From positions 31,653 through 95,652 of the forward strand of contig VAWN01000100.1 of the NCBI GenBank assembly GCA_005885555.1: a stretch of DNA of 64,000 nt. The letters run 5' to 3'. The notes under the pieces were generated by a model. It was not told where the DNA came from and ran no database searches. It saw only the letters and a program-made list of their open reading frames with translations. Every line of letters starts with the position of its first letter. The stretch's first letter is position 1. This stretch comes from Actinomycetota bacterium (lineage in GTDB: Bacteria > Actinomycetota > Actinomycetes > Mycobacteriales > Micromonosporaceae). The position numbers were made by a program, and so were the translations under genes. Positions 16,706 through 26,627 of this stretch are shown here, in pieces.

Positions 16706-17598
16706 CGACCGCGCCCGCCCGGCGGCGACCGTCGGACTTCCTGACCGAGATGTTCCGCAACCCGCTCGATCCCGGGTACGCCGAGGCGGCCCGGCGGCGG
16801 GCCGAACGCGGGCCGGAGCCGGCCGGGCGCCAGGTCACCGGCCGGTTCGGCCGGGCGGTGGTGCTGGCGGCGACCGGGTTCCTGCTGGTCGTGGCGTACC
16901 ACCAGACCGTCGCCGCGCAGCCGGAGAGCAGCCGGGTCCGGGCCGGCCTGGTGACCGACGTGCGCGACCGCCAGCGCGACGCCGACCGGCTGCAGCAGCA
17001 GGCCGACCAGCTGCGCGACGAGGTGGCCCGGGAACGGGACGCGGCGCTGGCCGCCGCCGGTACCGACGCCGGGCAGCTGTCCCGGCTGGAGCTCGCCACC
17101 GGTACCAGCAAGGTGCGCGGCCCGGGTGCCGTGGTCCGGCTGGCCGACGGGCCGCCGCAGGTCGACCCGGTGACCGGCAAGTCGCAGCCGGCCAAGTACG
17201 GCGCGGTACTCGACCGTGACCTACAGGACGTCGCCAACGAGCTGTGGCACGACGGGGCGGAGGCGATCGCGGTCAACGGCGAACGGCTCACCGCCACCTC
17301 GACGATCCGCACCGCGGGCAGCACGATCCTGGTGGACTTCCGGCCGATCTCCTCGCCGTACCAGGTGTCCGCGATCGGCCCGCGCGACCTGGACCGCCGG
17401 TTCACCGACTCGCGCACCGGGCAGCGGTTCCATGCCTACGTCAGCGCCTACGGCATGCAGGTGTCGGTGGACGGCCGCGACGACCTGACGCTGCCCGCCG
17501 CGGCGGATCCGCAGCTGCACTACGCACAGCCGGTACCCGGTGCCAGCCCGTCGCCGTCGGGCGGGTCGCCGGTACCGTCGAGGTCTGGAGGACGTTGA
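16702..17598 (+). CDS. DUF881 membrane-anchored protein (Rv1823-like)
   Basis: A 298-residue protein with a basic cytoplasmic head, one membrane helix near residues 53-70 (VVLAATGFLLVVAYHQT), a coiled coil near 85-120 (RDRQRDADRLQQQADQLRDE) and an extracytoplasmic DUF881 domain with PGAVVRLADGPP, LWHDGAEAIAVNGERL and the ISSPYQVSAIG region. The architecture resembles FtsB/DivIC-like anchored coiled coils, and DUF881 pairs are conserved beside the small basic protein gene in actinobacteria. A role in envelope growth or division is suspected, not proven. GTG 16702 overlaps the preceding stop. The C-terminal tail is Ser/Pro rich. Confidence 0.85.
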   Translation: MTTAPARRRPSDFLTEMFRNPLDPGYAEAARRRAERGPEPAGRQVTGRFGRAVVLAATGFLLVVAYHQTVAAQPESSRVRAGLVTDVRDRQRDADRLQQQADQLRDEVARERDAALAAAGTDAGQLSRLELATGTSKVRGPGAVVRLADGPPQVDPVTGKSQPAKYGAVLDRDLQDVANELWHDGAEAIAVNGERLTATSTIRTAGSTILVDFRPISSPYQVSAIGPRDLDRRFTDSRTGQRFHAYVSAYGMQVSVDGRDDLTLPAAADPQLHYAQPVPGASPSPSGGSPVPSRSGGR

Positions 17599-17930
17599 TG
17601 GTCGCGGTCATCGCGCTGGCGGTCGGGGTGGTGCTCGGCCTGGTGTTCGAACCGTCGGTACCGCTGGCCCTCCAGCCGTACCTGCCGATCGCGGTCGTCG
17701 CGGCCCTCGACGCGGTGTTCGGCGGGATCCGCGCCAAGCTCGACGGGATCTTCGACGACAAGCAGTTCGTCGTCTCGTTCGTGTCCAACGTGCTGGTGGC
17801 GGCGCTGATCGTGTTCCTCGGCGACAAGCTCGGCGTGGGCGGCCAGCTGTCCACCGGCGTGGTGGTCGTGCTCGGAGTACGCATCTTCGGCAACGTGGCC
17901 GGTATCCGCCGGCGGCTGTTCCGGGCGTAG
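17598..17930 (+). CDS. sbp: Small basic protein Sbp (DUF1290)
   Basis: A 110-residue membrane protein with three hydrophobic helices and the invariant core AALDAVFGGIRAKLDGIFDD near residues 35-54. Sbp is found in Gram-positive bacteria next to division or DUF881 genes, and its biochemical role is unknown. Its ATG shares a base with the stop of the preceding DUF881 gene (TGATG), indicating translational coupling, and the next DUF881 gene starts 2 bp after its stop. This order equals Rv1823-Rv1824-Rv1825. Confidence 0.9.
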   Translation: MVAVIALAVGVVLGLVFEPSVPLALQPYLPIAVVAALDAVFGGIRAKLDGIFDDKQFVVSFVSNVLVAALIVFLGDKLGVGGQLSTGVVVVLGVRIFGNVAGIRRRLFRA

Positions 17931-17932
17931 CG

Positions 17933-18874
17933 ATGAACGAGCACCACGACACGGGTACCGGATGGCCGGACGAGCCGGCTCACCCCGAGCCGGAAGCCGG
18001 GCCGGCCACCGAGCCCCCAGCCGAGCCCGCCGCGGCGGCGGTGCGCGACCCCGAACCGGTGCGCGACTCGGAGCCGGAGGCCGAGCCGGCCGGTACCGAC
18101 TGGGACGTCGACGGCACCGCCGGGGAGCCGGAACCGGAGCCCGCCGCCGGGAACGCCCCGGCCGAGCCGGCGCCGGCCCGCTCGCGGATCTCCACCGCGG
18201 GTGCGGTGATCGGCCTGCTGCTGGTGCTGCTCGGCTTCGCGTTCGTCATCCAGCTGCGCAGCAACTCCACCGACGAGCAGCTGTCCACCGCCCGGCCGGA
18301 GGACCTGGTGCGGATCCTGTCCGACCTGGACGCCCGCAAGGACCGGCTCAGCCAGGAGATCACCCAGTTGCAGGCGACCCAGCAGCAGCTGGCCGCCGGC
18401 AGCCAGGGCCGGGCGGCGGCGCTGGACGCGGCCGCCAGGCGGGCCCGGGACCTGGGCATCCTCGCCGGTACCCTGCCGGCGCAGGGGCCGGGCATCCAGT
18501 TCCGGTTCGTCTCCGGTACCCAGCCGTTGAAGGCGGCGCTGATCCTGGACGCGGTCGAGGAGCTGCGCGACGCGGGGGCCGAGGCGATGGAGATCGACGG
18601 CGGCAACGGCGTGGCGGTCCGGATCGTGGCGTCGAGCTGGTTCGTCGACGCGGACTCCGGCATCGAGGTCGACGGGCATACGCTGTCCGGCCCGTGGTGG
18701 CTGACCGCGATCGGCGACCCGCCGACGATGCAGACCGCGCTGAACATCCCCGGCGGGGTGGTCGACAACGTGCACAGCGCCGGCGGTACCGTGATCGTCA
18801 ACCAGCCGGGTACGGTCCGGATCAGCGCGCTGCACCAGACCGGATCCCCGCGGTACGCGCAACCGGCGAGCTGA
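17933..18874 (+). CDS. DUF881 membrane-anchored protein with long acidic cytoplasmic tail (Rv1825-like)
   Basis: A 313-residue protein. Residues 1-80 are an unusually long Pro/Glu/Ala-rich acidic region. A single membrane helix follows near 88-106 (AGAVIGLLLVLLGFAFVIQL), then a coiled coil (ILSDLDARKDRLSQEITQLQ) and an extracytoplasmic DUF881 domain ending in PGTVRISAL. It probably forms a membrane assembly with the sister protein at 16702-17598 and Sbp. ATG 17933 is 2 bp after the sbp stop. The acidic tail is where the protein varies most between species and may bind cytoplasmic partners; that is inference. Confidence 0.85.
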   Translation: MNEHHDTGTGWPDEPAHPEPEAGPATEPPAEPAAAAVRDPEPVRDSEPEAEPAGTDWDVDGTAGEPEPEPAAGNAPAEPAPARSRISTAGAVIGLLLVLLGFAFVIQLRSNSTDEQLSTARPEDLVRILSDLDARKDRLSQEITQLQATQQQLAAGSQGRAAALDAAARRARDLGILAGTLPAQGPGIQFRFVSGTQPLKAALILDAVEELRDAGAEAMEIDGGNGVAVRIVASSWFVDADSGIEVDGHTLSGPWWLTAIGDPPTMQTALNIPGGVVDNVHSAGGTVIVNQPGTVRISALHQTGSPRYAQPAS

Positions 18875-18899
18875 CTTACGGGAAGGGTGACGGACCAAG

Positions 18900-19277
18900 G
18901 TGATACCCGACGATCTGCGTTACACCCCGGAGCACGAGTGGGTCCGGCCGGGCCAGCCCGCGGTACGGGTCGGCATCACCGACTTCGCCCAGGACGCGCT
19001 CGGCGACATCGTCTACGTGCAGCTGCCCGATCCGGGTACCGCGGTGCAGACCGGCCAGGCGTTCGGCGAGGTGGAGTCCACCAAGAGCGTCTCGGAGATC
19101 TACGCGCCGGTCGCCGGCACGGTGGTGGCCAGCAACACCCGCCTGGCCGACGAGCCGGAGCTGATCAACACCGACCCGTACGGCGAGGGCTGGCTGGTGG
19201 AGATCGAACCCACCGACCCGGACGGTACCGGGCAGTTGCTGGACGCCGCCGGATACCGCGAGCTGACCGAGAAATAG
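18900..19277 (+). CDS. gcvH: Glycine cleavage system H protein
   Basis: A 125-residue lipoyl carrier that shuttles the aminomethyl group between the P, T and L proteins of glycine decarboxylation. The lipoyl-lysine motif is GEVESTKSVSEIYAP, with the attached lysine at residue 62. The flanking GITDFAQDALGDIVYV and PELINTDPYGEGW are standard. GTG 18900 follows GGAAGGGTGACGG. The P protein gene is about 2.8 kb downstream in the same direction; gcvT is not in the window. Confidence 0.96.
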   Translation: MIPDDLRYTPEHEWVRPGQPAVRVGITDFAQDALGDIVYVQLPDPGTAVQTGQAFGEVESTKSVSEIYAPVAGTVVASNTRLADEPELINTDPYGEGWLVEIEPTDPDGTGQLLDAAGYRELTEK

Positions 19278-19314
19278 CCGGCTGGCGCCCTGCTGCGCAG
19301 TTCCGCGCGTCCGG

Positions 19315-19344
19315 TTGACCCTGCATTTCGACCTTGACTAGGCT
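19315..19344 (+). promoter_or_regulatory. Sigma-70-type promoter of garA
   Basis: TTGACC (19315-19320), an 18-bp spacer, TAGGCT (19339-19344). It lies in the 175-bp gap between gcvH and garA, about 108 bp before the garA ATG, leaving a leader of about 100 nt. Confidence 0.55.
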
Positions 19345-19452
19345 CGCCGGGTCGGCCGAGAACCTGAGCGCGCCGGAGGCGCGACGTGCGGCGTGCCCGG
19401 CGGAGCGTACCGTTTTCCCGACGCCCGACTGATGACCGTGAGGTGGTCCGAG

Positions 19453-19896
19453 ATGACGCGCCCAGACGACGAGTTCCCCCCGCTCGACGTCACGTCGACC
19501 CTCAACCTCGGAGCACTCGACGACGTGCTCGAGGGCCCGGACGCCGACGTGGCTCCCGGCCGGATGTCCGGCACCCTCCCGCCGGGGATGGCGCTGCTCG
19601 TGGTGCGTCGCGGCCCGAACGCCGGTGCGCGGTTCCTGCTCGACCACGACGTGACCACCAGTGGGCGGCACCCGGACAGCGACATCTTCCTCGACGACGT
19701 GACCGTGTCGCGCCGGCACGCCGAGTTCCACCGCGAGGGGGGCACCTTCACCGTGCGCGACGTGGGCAGCCTCAACGGCACCTATGTCAACCGCGAGCGG
19801 GTCGAAGCGGCGACCTTGTCCAGCGGCGATGAGGTGCAGATCGGCAAGTTCCGGCTGGTCTTCATCGCCGGTCCGCGCCCGGACGAGGGCGCGTAG
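19453..19896 (+). CDS. garA: FHA-domain regulator GarA/OdhI
   Basis: A 147-residue protein with a flexible N-terminal tail and a C-terminal FHA domain. The domain carries GRHPDSDIFLDDVTVSRRHA and VGSLNGTYVNRERV, nearly invariant in GarA and OdhI. In mycobacteria and corynebacteria the unphosphorylated protein inhibits 2-oxoglutarate dehydrogenase and activates glutamate dehydrogenase. Phosphorylation by PknB or PknG on a tail ETTS motif switches it off by self-binding. Here the tail reads LDVTSTLNL: the Thr equivalent to T22 is kept, but the T21 position is Val. ATG 19453 follows AGGTGG. The position between gcvH and a MerR gene is the same as Rv1827. Confidence 0.93.
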   Translation: MTRPDDEFPPLDVTSTLNLGALDDVLEGPDADVAPGRMSGTLPPGMALLVVRRGPNAGARFLLDHDVTTSGRHPDSDIFLDDVTVSRRHAEFHREGGTFTVRDVGSLNGTYVNRERVEAATLSSGDEVQIGKFRLVFIAGPRPDEGA

Positions 19897-19904
19897 AGCC
19901 GCCG

Positions 19905-20642
19905 GTGACGGCTTCGGGGGCACCCGCGGGCGGTGGCGGGACCGCGCCCGGCGGGTCCGGGCCGGCGCTGATGAGCATCGGCGAGGTACTCGCCCGGCTG
20001 CGCCCGGAGTTCCCCGACATCACGATTTCCAAGCTGCGGTTCCTGGAGGCGGAGGGGCTGGTCGAGCCGCAGCGCACCCCGGCCGGGTACCGCAAGTACA
20101 GCGTCGCCGACCTGTCCCGGCTGCGGTTCGTGCTGGCCGCGCAGCGCGACCACTACCTGCCGCTGCGGGTGATCCGGGAGCAGTTGGCCGCGCCGGCGCT
20201 GCTGCCGGTCGGGCCGGCCGCACCGGACGACGGTACCGCTCAGGACGGTGCGCTCCAGGACGGTGCACCCCGGCCGGAACGGCTGTCCCGCGCCGAGCTG
20301 CTGGCCCGCTCGGGCCTGACCGAGTCGGTACTGGACGAGCTGGAGCGGCACGGGCTGGTCCAGGACCGGGCCGGGCGCTACGACGCCGACGCGCTGGTCG
20401 TCGCCCGGGTCGCCGCGCAGCTGGCCGGGTACGGCCTGGAACCGCGGCACCTGCGCGGGTACCGCACGTCCGCCGATCGCGAAGTCGGACTCTTCGCTCA
20501 ACTCGTCGTATCGGTGGCCCGGCAGAACACGCCGGCCGCCAGTGCCCGCGCGGCGGAGCTGGCCCGGGAGCTGACCGGGCTGTCCCAGCAGTTGCACGCC
20601 GCGCTGGTGCGGATCGGCCTGCGCGACGCGCTGGGCCGGTGA
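19905..20642 (+). CDS. ftsR: MerR-family regulator FtsR (Rv1828-like)
   Basis: A 245-residue regulator. After a Gly/Pro-rich N-terminal 22 residues comes the winged helix MSIGEVLARLRPEFPDITIS...FLEAEGLVEPQRTPAGYRKY, diagnostic of the Rv1828/FtsR branch, then a second HTH-like segment (SRAELLARSGLTESVLDELE) and a C-terminal helical region. The corynebacterial homologue FtsR activates ftsZ. GTG 19905 lies 8 bp after the garA stop; a second start at the internal ATG 19971 would give a compact protein beginning at MSIGEV. The segment between the helices (about residues 100-125) is a low-complexity insertion rich in Asp and Gly. Confidence 0.88.
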   Translation: MTASGAPAGGGGTAPGGSGPALMSIGEVLARLRPEFPDITISKLRFLEAEGLVEPQRTPAGYRKYSVADLSRLRFVLAAQRDHYLPLRVIREQLAAPALLPVGPAAPDDGTAQDGALQDGAPRPERLSRAELLARSGLTESVLDELERHGLVQDRAGRYDADALVVARVAAQLAGYGLEPRHLRGYRTSADREVGLFAQLVVSVARQNTPAASARAAELARELTGLSQQLHAALVRIGLRDALGR

Positions 20643-20673
20643 GGGCTGGCGTGTTCGCAGAGGGCGCGTCCGG

Positions 20674-20713
20674 TACCGCACGTGTAACGTGGGCACACGG
20701 GGGACGTGCGGTA
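20674..20713 (+). promoter_or_regulatory. 10-bp inverted repeat around a TAACGT -10 element upstream of the bifunctional nuclease gene
   Basis: TACCGCACGT (20674-20683) and ACGTGCGGTA (20704-20713) are perfect inverted arms. The 20-nt loop holds TAACGT (20685-20690), a good -10 hexamer. The arms would flank the promoter core, suggesting an operator or, if transcribed, a hairpin. Confidence 0.4.
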
Positions 20714-20738
20714 GCCGAGGACGACACGGAGGCGGGCG

Positions 20739-21203
20739 GTGCGTGAGCTGAGTGTGGTCGGGGTGCGGGTGGAGCTTCCCAGCAACCAGCCGATCGTGCT
20801 GCTCAAAGAGGTCGACGGAGACCGCTACCTGCCGATCTGGATCGGCGCGGTGGAGGCTACCGCGATCGCCTATGAACAGCAGGGGGTCAAGCCGCCCCGG
20901 CCGCTGACCCACGACCTCATGCGCGACATCCTCACCGCGCTCAAGGCACCGCTGCGCGGCGTGGAGATCGTGGAGATGAAGGAGAACATCTTCTACGCCG
21001 ACCTGCTGCTCGGCGAGGGGGTACGGGTGTCCGCCCGGCCCAGCGACTCGATCGCGCTCGCGCTGCGGGCCGGCGCCCCGATCCGCTGCGCCGAGCAGGT
21101 GCTGGCCGAGGCCGGGATCATCATCCCGGACGAGCAGGAGGACGAGGTCGAGAAGTTCCGCGAGTTCCTCGAGCAGGTCACGCCGGAGGATTTCGCCGGG
21201 TAG
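20739..21203 (+). CDS. Bifunctional nuclease family protein (DUF151)
   Basis: A 154-residue protein of the BFN/DUF151 family: GVRVELPSNQPIVLLKE at the start, YLPIWIGAVEATAIAYEQQG, RPLTHDLMRDIL and VSARPSDSIALALR. Plant homologues have DNase/RNase activity; the bacterial role is unclear. GTG 20739 follows CGGAGGCGGGCG. Position and size equal Rv1829. The acidic C terminus (DEQEDEVEKFREFLEQ) is normal for the family. It sits between two MerR genes but has its own promoter-like element. Confidence 0.92.
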   Translation: MRELSVVGVRVELPSNQPIVLLKEVDGDRYLPIWIGAVEATAIAYEQQGVKPPRPLTHDLMRDILTALKAPLRGVEIVEMKENIFYADLLLGEGVRVSARPSDSIALALRAGAPIRCAEQVLAEAGIIIPDEQEDEVEKFREFLEQVTPEDFAG

Positions 21204-21255
21204 GCTGCCGCCCTTCCCTGCCGGCGTGTCGTCGGGGTAGCCGGACACGCAGCGC

Positions 21256-21282
21256 TAGGGTTAGCTCACCGCCAAGCGGTGA
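21256..21282 (+). promoter_or_regulatory. Promoter with overlapping 7-bp inverted repeat before the second MerR gene
   Basis: TAGGGT (21256-21261) is a -10 hexamer. TCACCGC-CAA-GCGGTGA (21266-21282) is a perfect inverted repeat covering the predicted transcription start, about 30 bp before the start codon, and is a candidate autoregulatory operator. Confidence 0.45.
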
Positions 21283-21310
21283 CACGACAGCCAGCGGGAG
21301 GTAGGTGGCC

Positions 21311-21880
21311 GTGAGCGATCCCGGGGATCCGCACCGTCACTCGGTCAACGAGGCACCCACCGGGGACGATGCGGTCGGCTATCGCGGAGTTACCGCCTGC
21401 CATGCCGCGTCGATCAGCTACCGCCAGCTGGACTACTGGGCGCGCACCGGCCTGGTCGTGCCGAGCGTGCGCGACGCGTCCGGCTCGGGTACCCAGCGGC
21501 TGTACTCCTTCCGCGACATGGTCGTGCTCAAGGTGGTCAAGCGGCTGCTGGACGCCGGGGTGTCGCTGCAGAACATCCGCAAGGCGATCGACGCGCTGCG
21601 CTCGCGTGGCGTCGACGACCTGGCCGAGATCACGCTGATCTCCGACGGCACCACGGTGTACGAGTGCCGTTCGCCGGAGGAGGTCGTCGACCTGCTGCAG
21701 GGCGGGCAGGGTGTGTTCGGCATCGCGATCGGCGGCGCCTTCAAGGAGATCAAGGGCTCGCTGGAGCACCTGCCGGCCGAGCGCGCCGAGGGCGAGCCGG
21801 CGGTGCCGGACGACGCCGAGCCGGGCGAGCCTGTCGGCGACGAGCTGGCCGTGCGGCGGGCCCGGCGCCGGGCCGGGTGA
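21311..21880 (+). CDS. MerR-family regulator (Rv1830-like)
   Basis: A 189-residue MerR protein: GYRGVTACHAASISYRQLDY is the recognition-helix region, DYWARTGLVVPSVRDASGSG the wing, and QRLYSFRDMVVLKVVKRLLD the linker helix. The C-terminal half has ECRSPEEVVDLLQGGQGVFG and an acidic tail. Relatives stand immediately upstream of the glycine riboswitch and gcvP, as here. GTG 21311 is used because GGGAGGTAGG lies just upstream; GTG 21305 would overlap that site. The effector is unknown. Confidence 0.9.
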   Translation: MSDPGDPHRHSVNEAPTGDDAVGYRGVTACHAASISYRQLDYWARTGLVVPSVRDASGSGTQRLYSFRDMVVLKVVKRLLDAGVSLQNIRKAIDALRSRGVDDLAEITLISDGTTVYECRSPEEVVDLLQGGQGVFGIAIGGAFKEIKGSLEHLPAERAEGEPAVPDDAEPGEPVGDELAVRRARRRAG

Positions 21881-21937
21881 TCTTTCGCACCAGGCATCGG
21901 CGCGCCGTCGCTGGTAGCCTGTGCAGTCAGCCGGTAC

Positions 21938-22040
21938 GCCCGCGTGGGAGAGTCCGCTCCGGCGGCGCCGAAGGGGCAAATCCTCCCCGGAACCTCTCAG
22001 GCAAAAGGACCATGCGGGTAGGCAGCTCTGGAGGGGCACG
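21938..22040 (+). promoter_or_regulatory. Glycine riboswitch (gcvT element) controlling gcvP
   Basis: Diagnostic conserved blocks appear in order: GTGGGAGAGTCC (21944-21955), GGCGCCGAAGGGGCAA (21963-21979), CCTCTCAGGCAAAAGGACC (21993-22011) and CTCTGGAG (22025-22032). One complete aptamer is clear. Immediately downstream ACAGAGGG (22041-22048) can pair with CAGCCTCTG (22063-22071), beside the GGGGAG ribosome-binding region (22074-22079), a plausible expression platform. A -10-like TAGCCT lies at 21915-21920. Glycine binding is expected to raise expression of the glycine decarboxylase. Confidence 0.9.
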
Positions 22041-22087
22041 ACAGAGGGGGAGGGCTTGTCCGCAGCCTCTGCCGGGGAGTTGAGCCG

Positions 22088-24907
<2,820 letters not shown>

Positions 24908-24934
24908 GCCGGCCGAGGCCGTCGAAGGGTAGGC

Positions 24935-25141
24935 TCAGGCGGCGATCAGCGTGGTGTGCGGCGCCGGGCCGCGGTGCGGCTCGACGGTGCTGCCGTCCGG
25001 CAGCAGCTCACCCGTGTCCTCGAAGAGGATGACGCCGTTGCACAACAGGCTCCAGCCCTGTTCGCAGAAGGTGGCGACCGCGCGGGCCGCGTCGCGGTCG
25101 GTCGCGTCGGCCGGGGGGCAGGGAGGCTGGTGCGGGCACAT
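24935..25141 (-). CDS. DUF5999 family small protein
   Basis: A 68-residue protein recognisable by MCPHQPPCPPADATDRDAA at the start and GWSLLCNGVILFEDTGELLP near residues 29-48, which match the actinobacterial DUF5999 family. Three of its four cysteines could bind a metal in the CPHQPPCP segment plus C27, but no function is known. ATG 25141 is preceded by GGAG at suitable distance. It converges with gcvP, with 27 bp between the stops. That gap holds inverted repeats (TGAGCC at 24905, GGCTCA at 24932) that may act as a shared terminator. Confidence 0.8.
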   Translation of the reverse strand: MCPHQPPCPPADATDRDAARAVATFCEQGWSLLCNGVILFEDTGELLPDGSTVEPHRGPAPHTTLIAA

Positions 25142-25184
25142 GGGGAATCTCCGGGGTGTTGCGTGGGGTCGGGAGCGAGTTGAA

Positions 25185-25196
25185 GGTCACATGACC
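25185..25196. promoter_or_regulatory. Inverted repeat GGTCA-CA-TGACC between DUF5999 and pabB-like genes
   Basis: Perfect 5-bp arms in a locally AT-richer divergent intergenic region (25142-25273). It is a candidate operator for one or both genes. No convincing -35/-10 pair was found around it. Confidence 0.3.
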
Positions 25197-25273
25197 AATC
25201 ACGCACGCTATCAAGCAGAACGAAACGCGAGTGCACAAGTATCGGCAGGGCGCCAGGAGAACTGGCCATTCGG

Positions 25274-26461
25274 ATGACCACAATCCACCCGGTCGTCCGT
25301 AGGGCGCCGCACTTCCTGTCCGATATCGGGCCGACGGCGTGTAGCGCGCCACTGGCGGAGCGTTCGCGACTGGAGTGGCGCCGCGACTCCGGCGGCGATC
25401 CCGCCCTGCTCCTGGCCGGTTTCCTGGCCGACGCTGGGCTGTCAAGACCGGACCCATCGGAGGAATTCTTCGGCCATTCCACATGGCGGAAAAACTCAGT
25501 CTGCGGTGCCGCGGTGCTCATCTCCGCCGCCGCCGGTGCCGCGATGATCCGCGCGCCGGGCGGGCCGCCCAGCCCTGCGCCGGGGGTACCCGACCTGGTC
25601 GCCGTCGCCTTCGAGCATAGCGGCCCAGCAGAACCCGTTGCCCCGCCGGGGGAGTGGCGGCTGGGCGCCTGGCGGGACAGCTGGAGCCCGGCCGAGCACG
25701 CCGCCGCGGTGACCCGGGTCCGCTCGGCGATCGCCGACGGCGAGGTGTACCAGGTGAACCTCGTCGGCCACGCCAGCGCGCCGTACCGGGGAGATCCGAC
25801 CTCCGCGCTGCGCCGGGTGACCCGGCTGCCCGGTGCCCGGTACGCCGGGGTGCTGTCCGGCGACGGCTGGGCGGTGGCCTGCGCGTCACCGGAGACGCTG
25901 GTCGAGGTGCGCGGCGGTCGGGCGGTGACCCGGCCGATCAAGGGCACCCGGCCGGCGACCGCCGCGGGGCGCGCGCAGTTGCTCGCCTCGGCGAAGGAGC
26001 GCGCCGAGCACGTGATGATCGTGGATCTGGAGCGCAACGACCTCGCCCGGGTCGCCCGTACCGGCAGCGTCCGGGTCGACGAACTGTACGCGGTACGGCG
26101 CTGGTGCGGGCTGTGGCAGGCCGAGTCGACGGTGTCCGCGCAGCTGGCCGCGGGTACCGGCCTGGCCGACCTGCTGCGCGCGCTGTGCCCGGGCGGGTCG
26201 GTGACCGGAGCGCCGAAGCGGGCCGCGCTGGACGTCATCGCCGCGCTGGAACCCGTCGGCCGCGGGCCGAGCATGGGCGCGTTCGGCTGGATCGGGCCGG
26301 ACGGGATCGACCTGGGGCTGACGATCCGCACGGTGGCGGTAGACACCGAACGGGTACACGTCTGGGCCGGCGGCGGGATCACCTGGGGCAGCGACCCGGC
26401 CGCCGAGGTCGCCGAGGCCGCCGCCAAGGCCGGCCCGCTGCGCGCCGCCCTCCGCGCGTGA
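25274..26461 (+). CDS. pabB: Chorismate-binding enzyme, aminodeoxychorismate synthase component I type
   Basis: A 395-residue chorismate-utilising enzyme. The C-terminal 260 residues hold the catalytic domain: GEVYQVNLVGH, PIKGTRPATAAGRAQLL, EHVMIVDLERNDLARV and CPGGSVTGAPKRAALDVI, ending in VWAGGGITWGSDPAAE. These features fit PabB, which makes 4-amino-4-deoxychorismate for folate, better than anthranilate or isochorismate synthases. The N-terminal 130 residues are short and divergent. ATG 25274 lies 13 bp after AGGAGA. No pabA or pabC is adjacent, so it might instead serve a secondary pathway. Family certain, exact reaction probable. Confidence 0.8.
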   Translation: MTTIHPVVRRAPHFLSDIGPTACSAPLAERSRLEWRRDSGGDPALLLAGFLADAGLSRPDPSEEFFGHSTWRKNSVCGAAVLISAAAGAAMIRAPGGPPSPAPGVPDLVAVAFEHSGPAEPVAPPGEWRLGAWRDSWSPAEHAAAVTRVRSAIADGEVYQVNLVGHASAPYRGDPTSALRRVTRLPGARYAGVLSGDGWAVACASPETLVEVRGGRAVTRPIKGTRPATAAGRAQLLASAKERAEHVMIVDLERNDLARVARTGSVRVDELYAVRRWCGLWQAESTVSAQLAAGTGLADLLRALCPGGSVTGAPKRAALDVIAALEPVGRGPSMGAFGWIGPDGIDLGLTIRTVAVDTERVHVWAGGGITWGSDPAAEVAEAAAKAGPLRAALRA

Positions 26462-26513
26462 CGTCCCGCCCGCCGCGCCGAGCGCCCGGCAGGCCCGCCG
26501 CCTGCCCGGCCCC

Positions 26514-26587
26514 GCCGATCTTGGAGTTGTGTCGGCGACAAAAGCCGCGCGGCTCCGCGAGTCGGGCACCACAAGTCCAAGATCGGC
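26514..26587. repeat. REP-like palindromic element, copy 1 (outer arms GATCTTGGA / TCCAAGATC)
   Basis: The 18-bp arms GCCGATCTTGGAGTTGTG (26514-26531) and CACAAGTCCAAGATCGGC (26570-26587) pair with one mismatch. They enclose a perfect inner palindrome AGCCGCGCGGCT (26543-26554). The element fills the gap between two convergent genes and can act as a bidirectional terminator. A second element with the same outer core and a GC-rich inner hairpin lies at 47219-47268, so this is a dispersed family and not just a local terminator. Confidence 0.65.
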
Positions 26588-26627
26588 GAGGTGATGAGGG
26601 GGCCGGGCGGGGCCGGGCTAGGCGGGG

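Noticed and set aside
24908-24937. Strong bidirectional terminator between gcvP and DUF5999
   Set aside because: TGAGCC/GGCTCA arms are only 6 bp with a GC-rich interior; kept as a remark in the gene entry, not as a separate feature.
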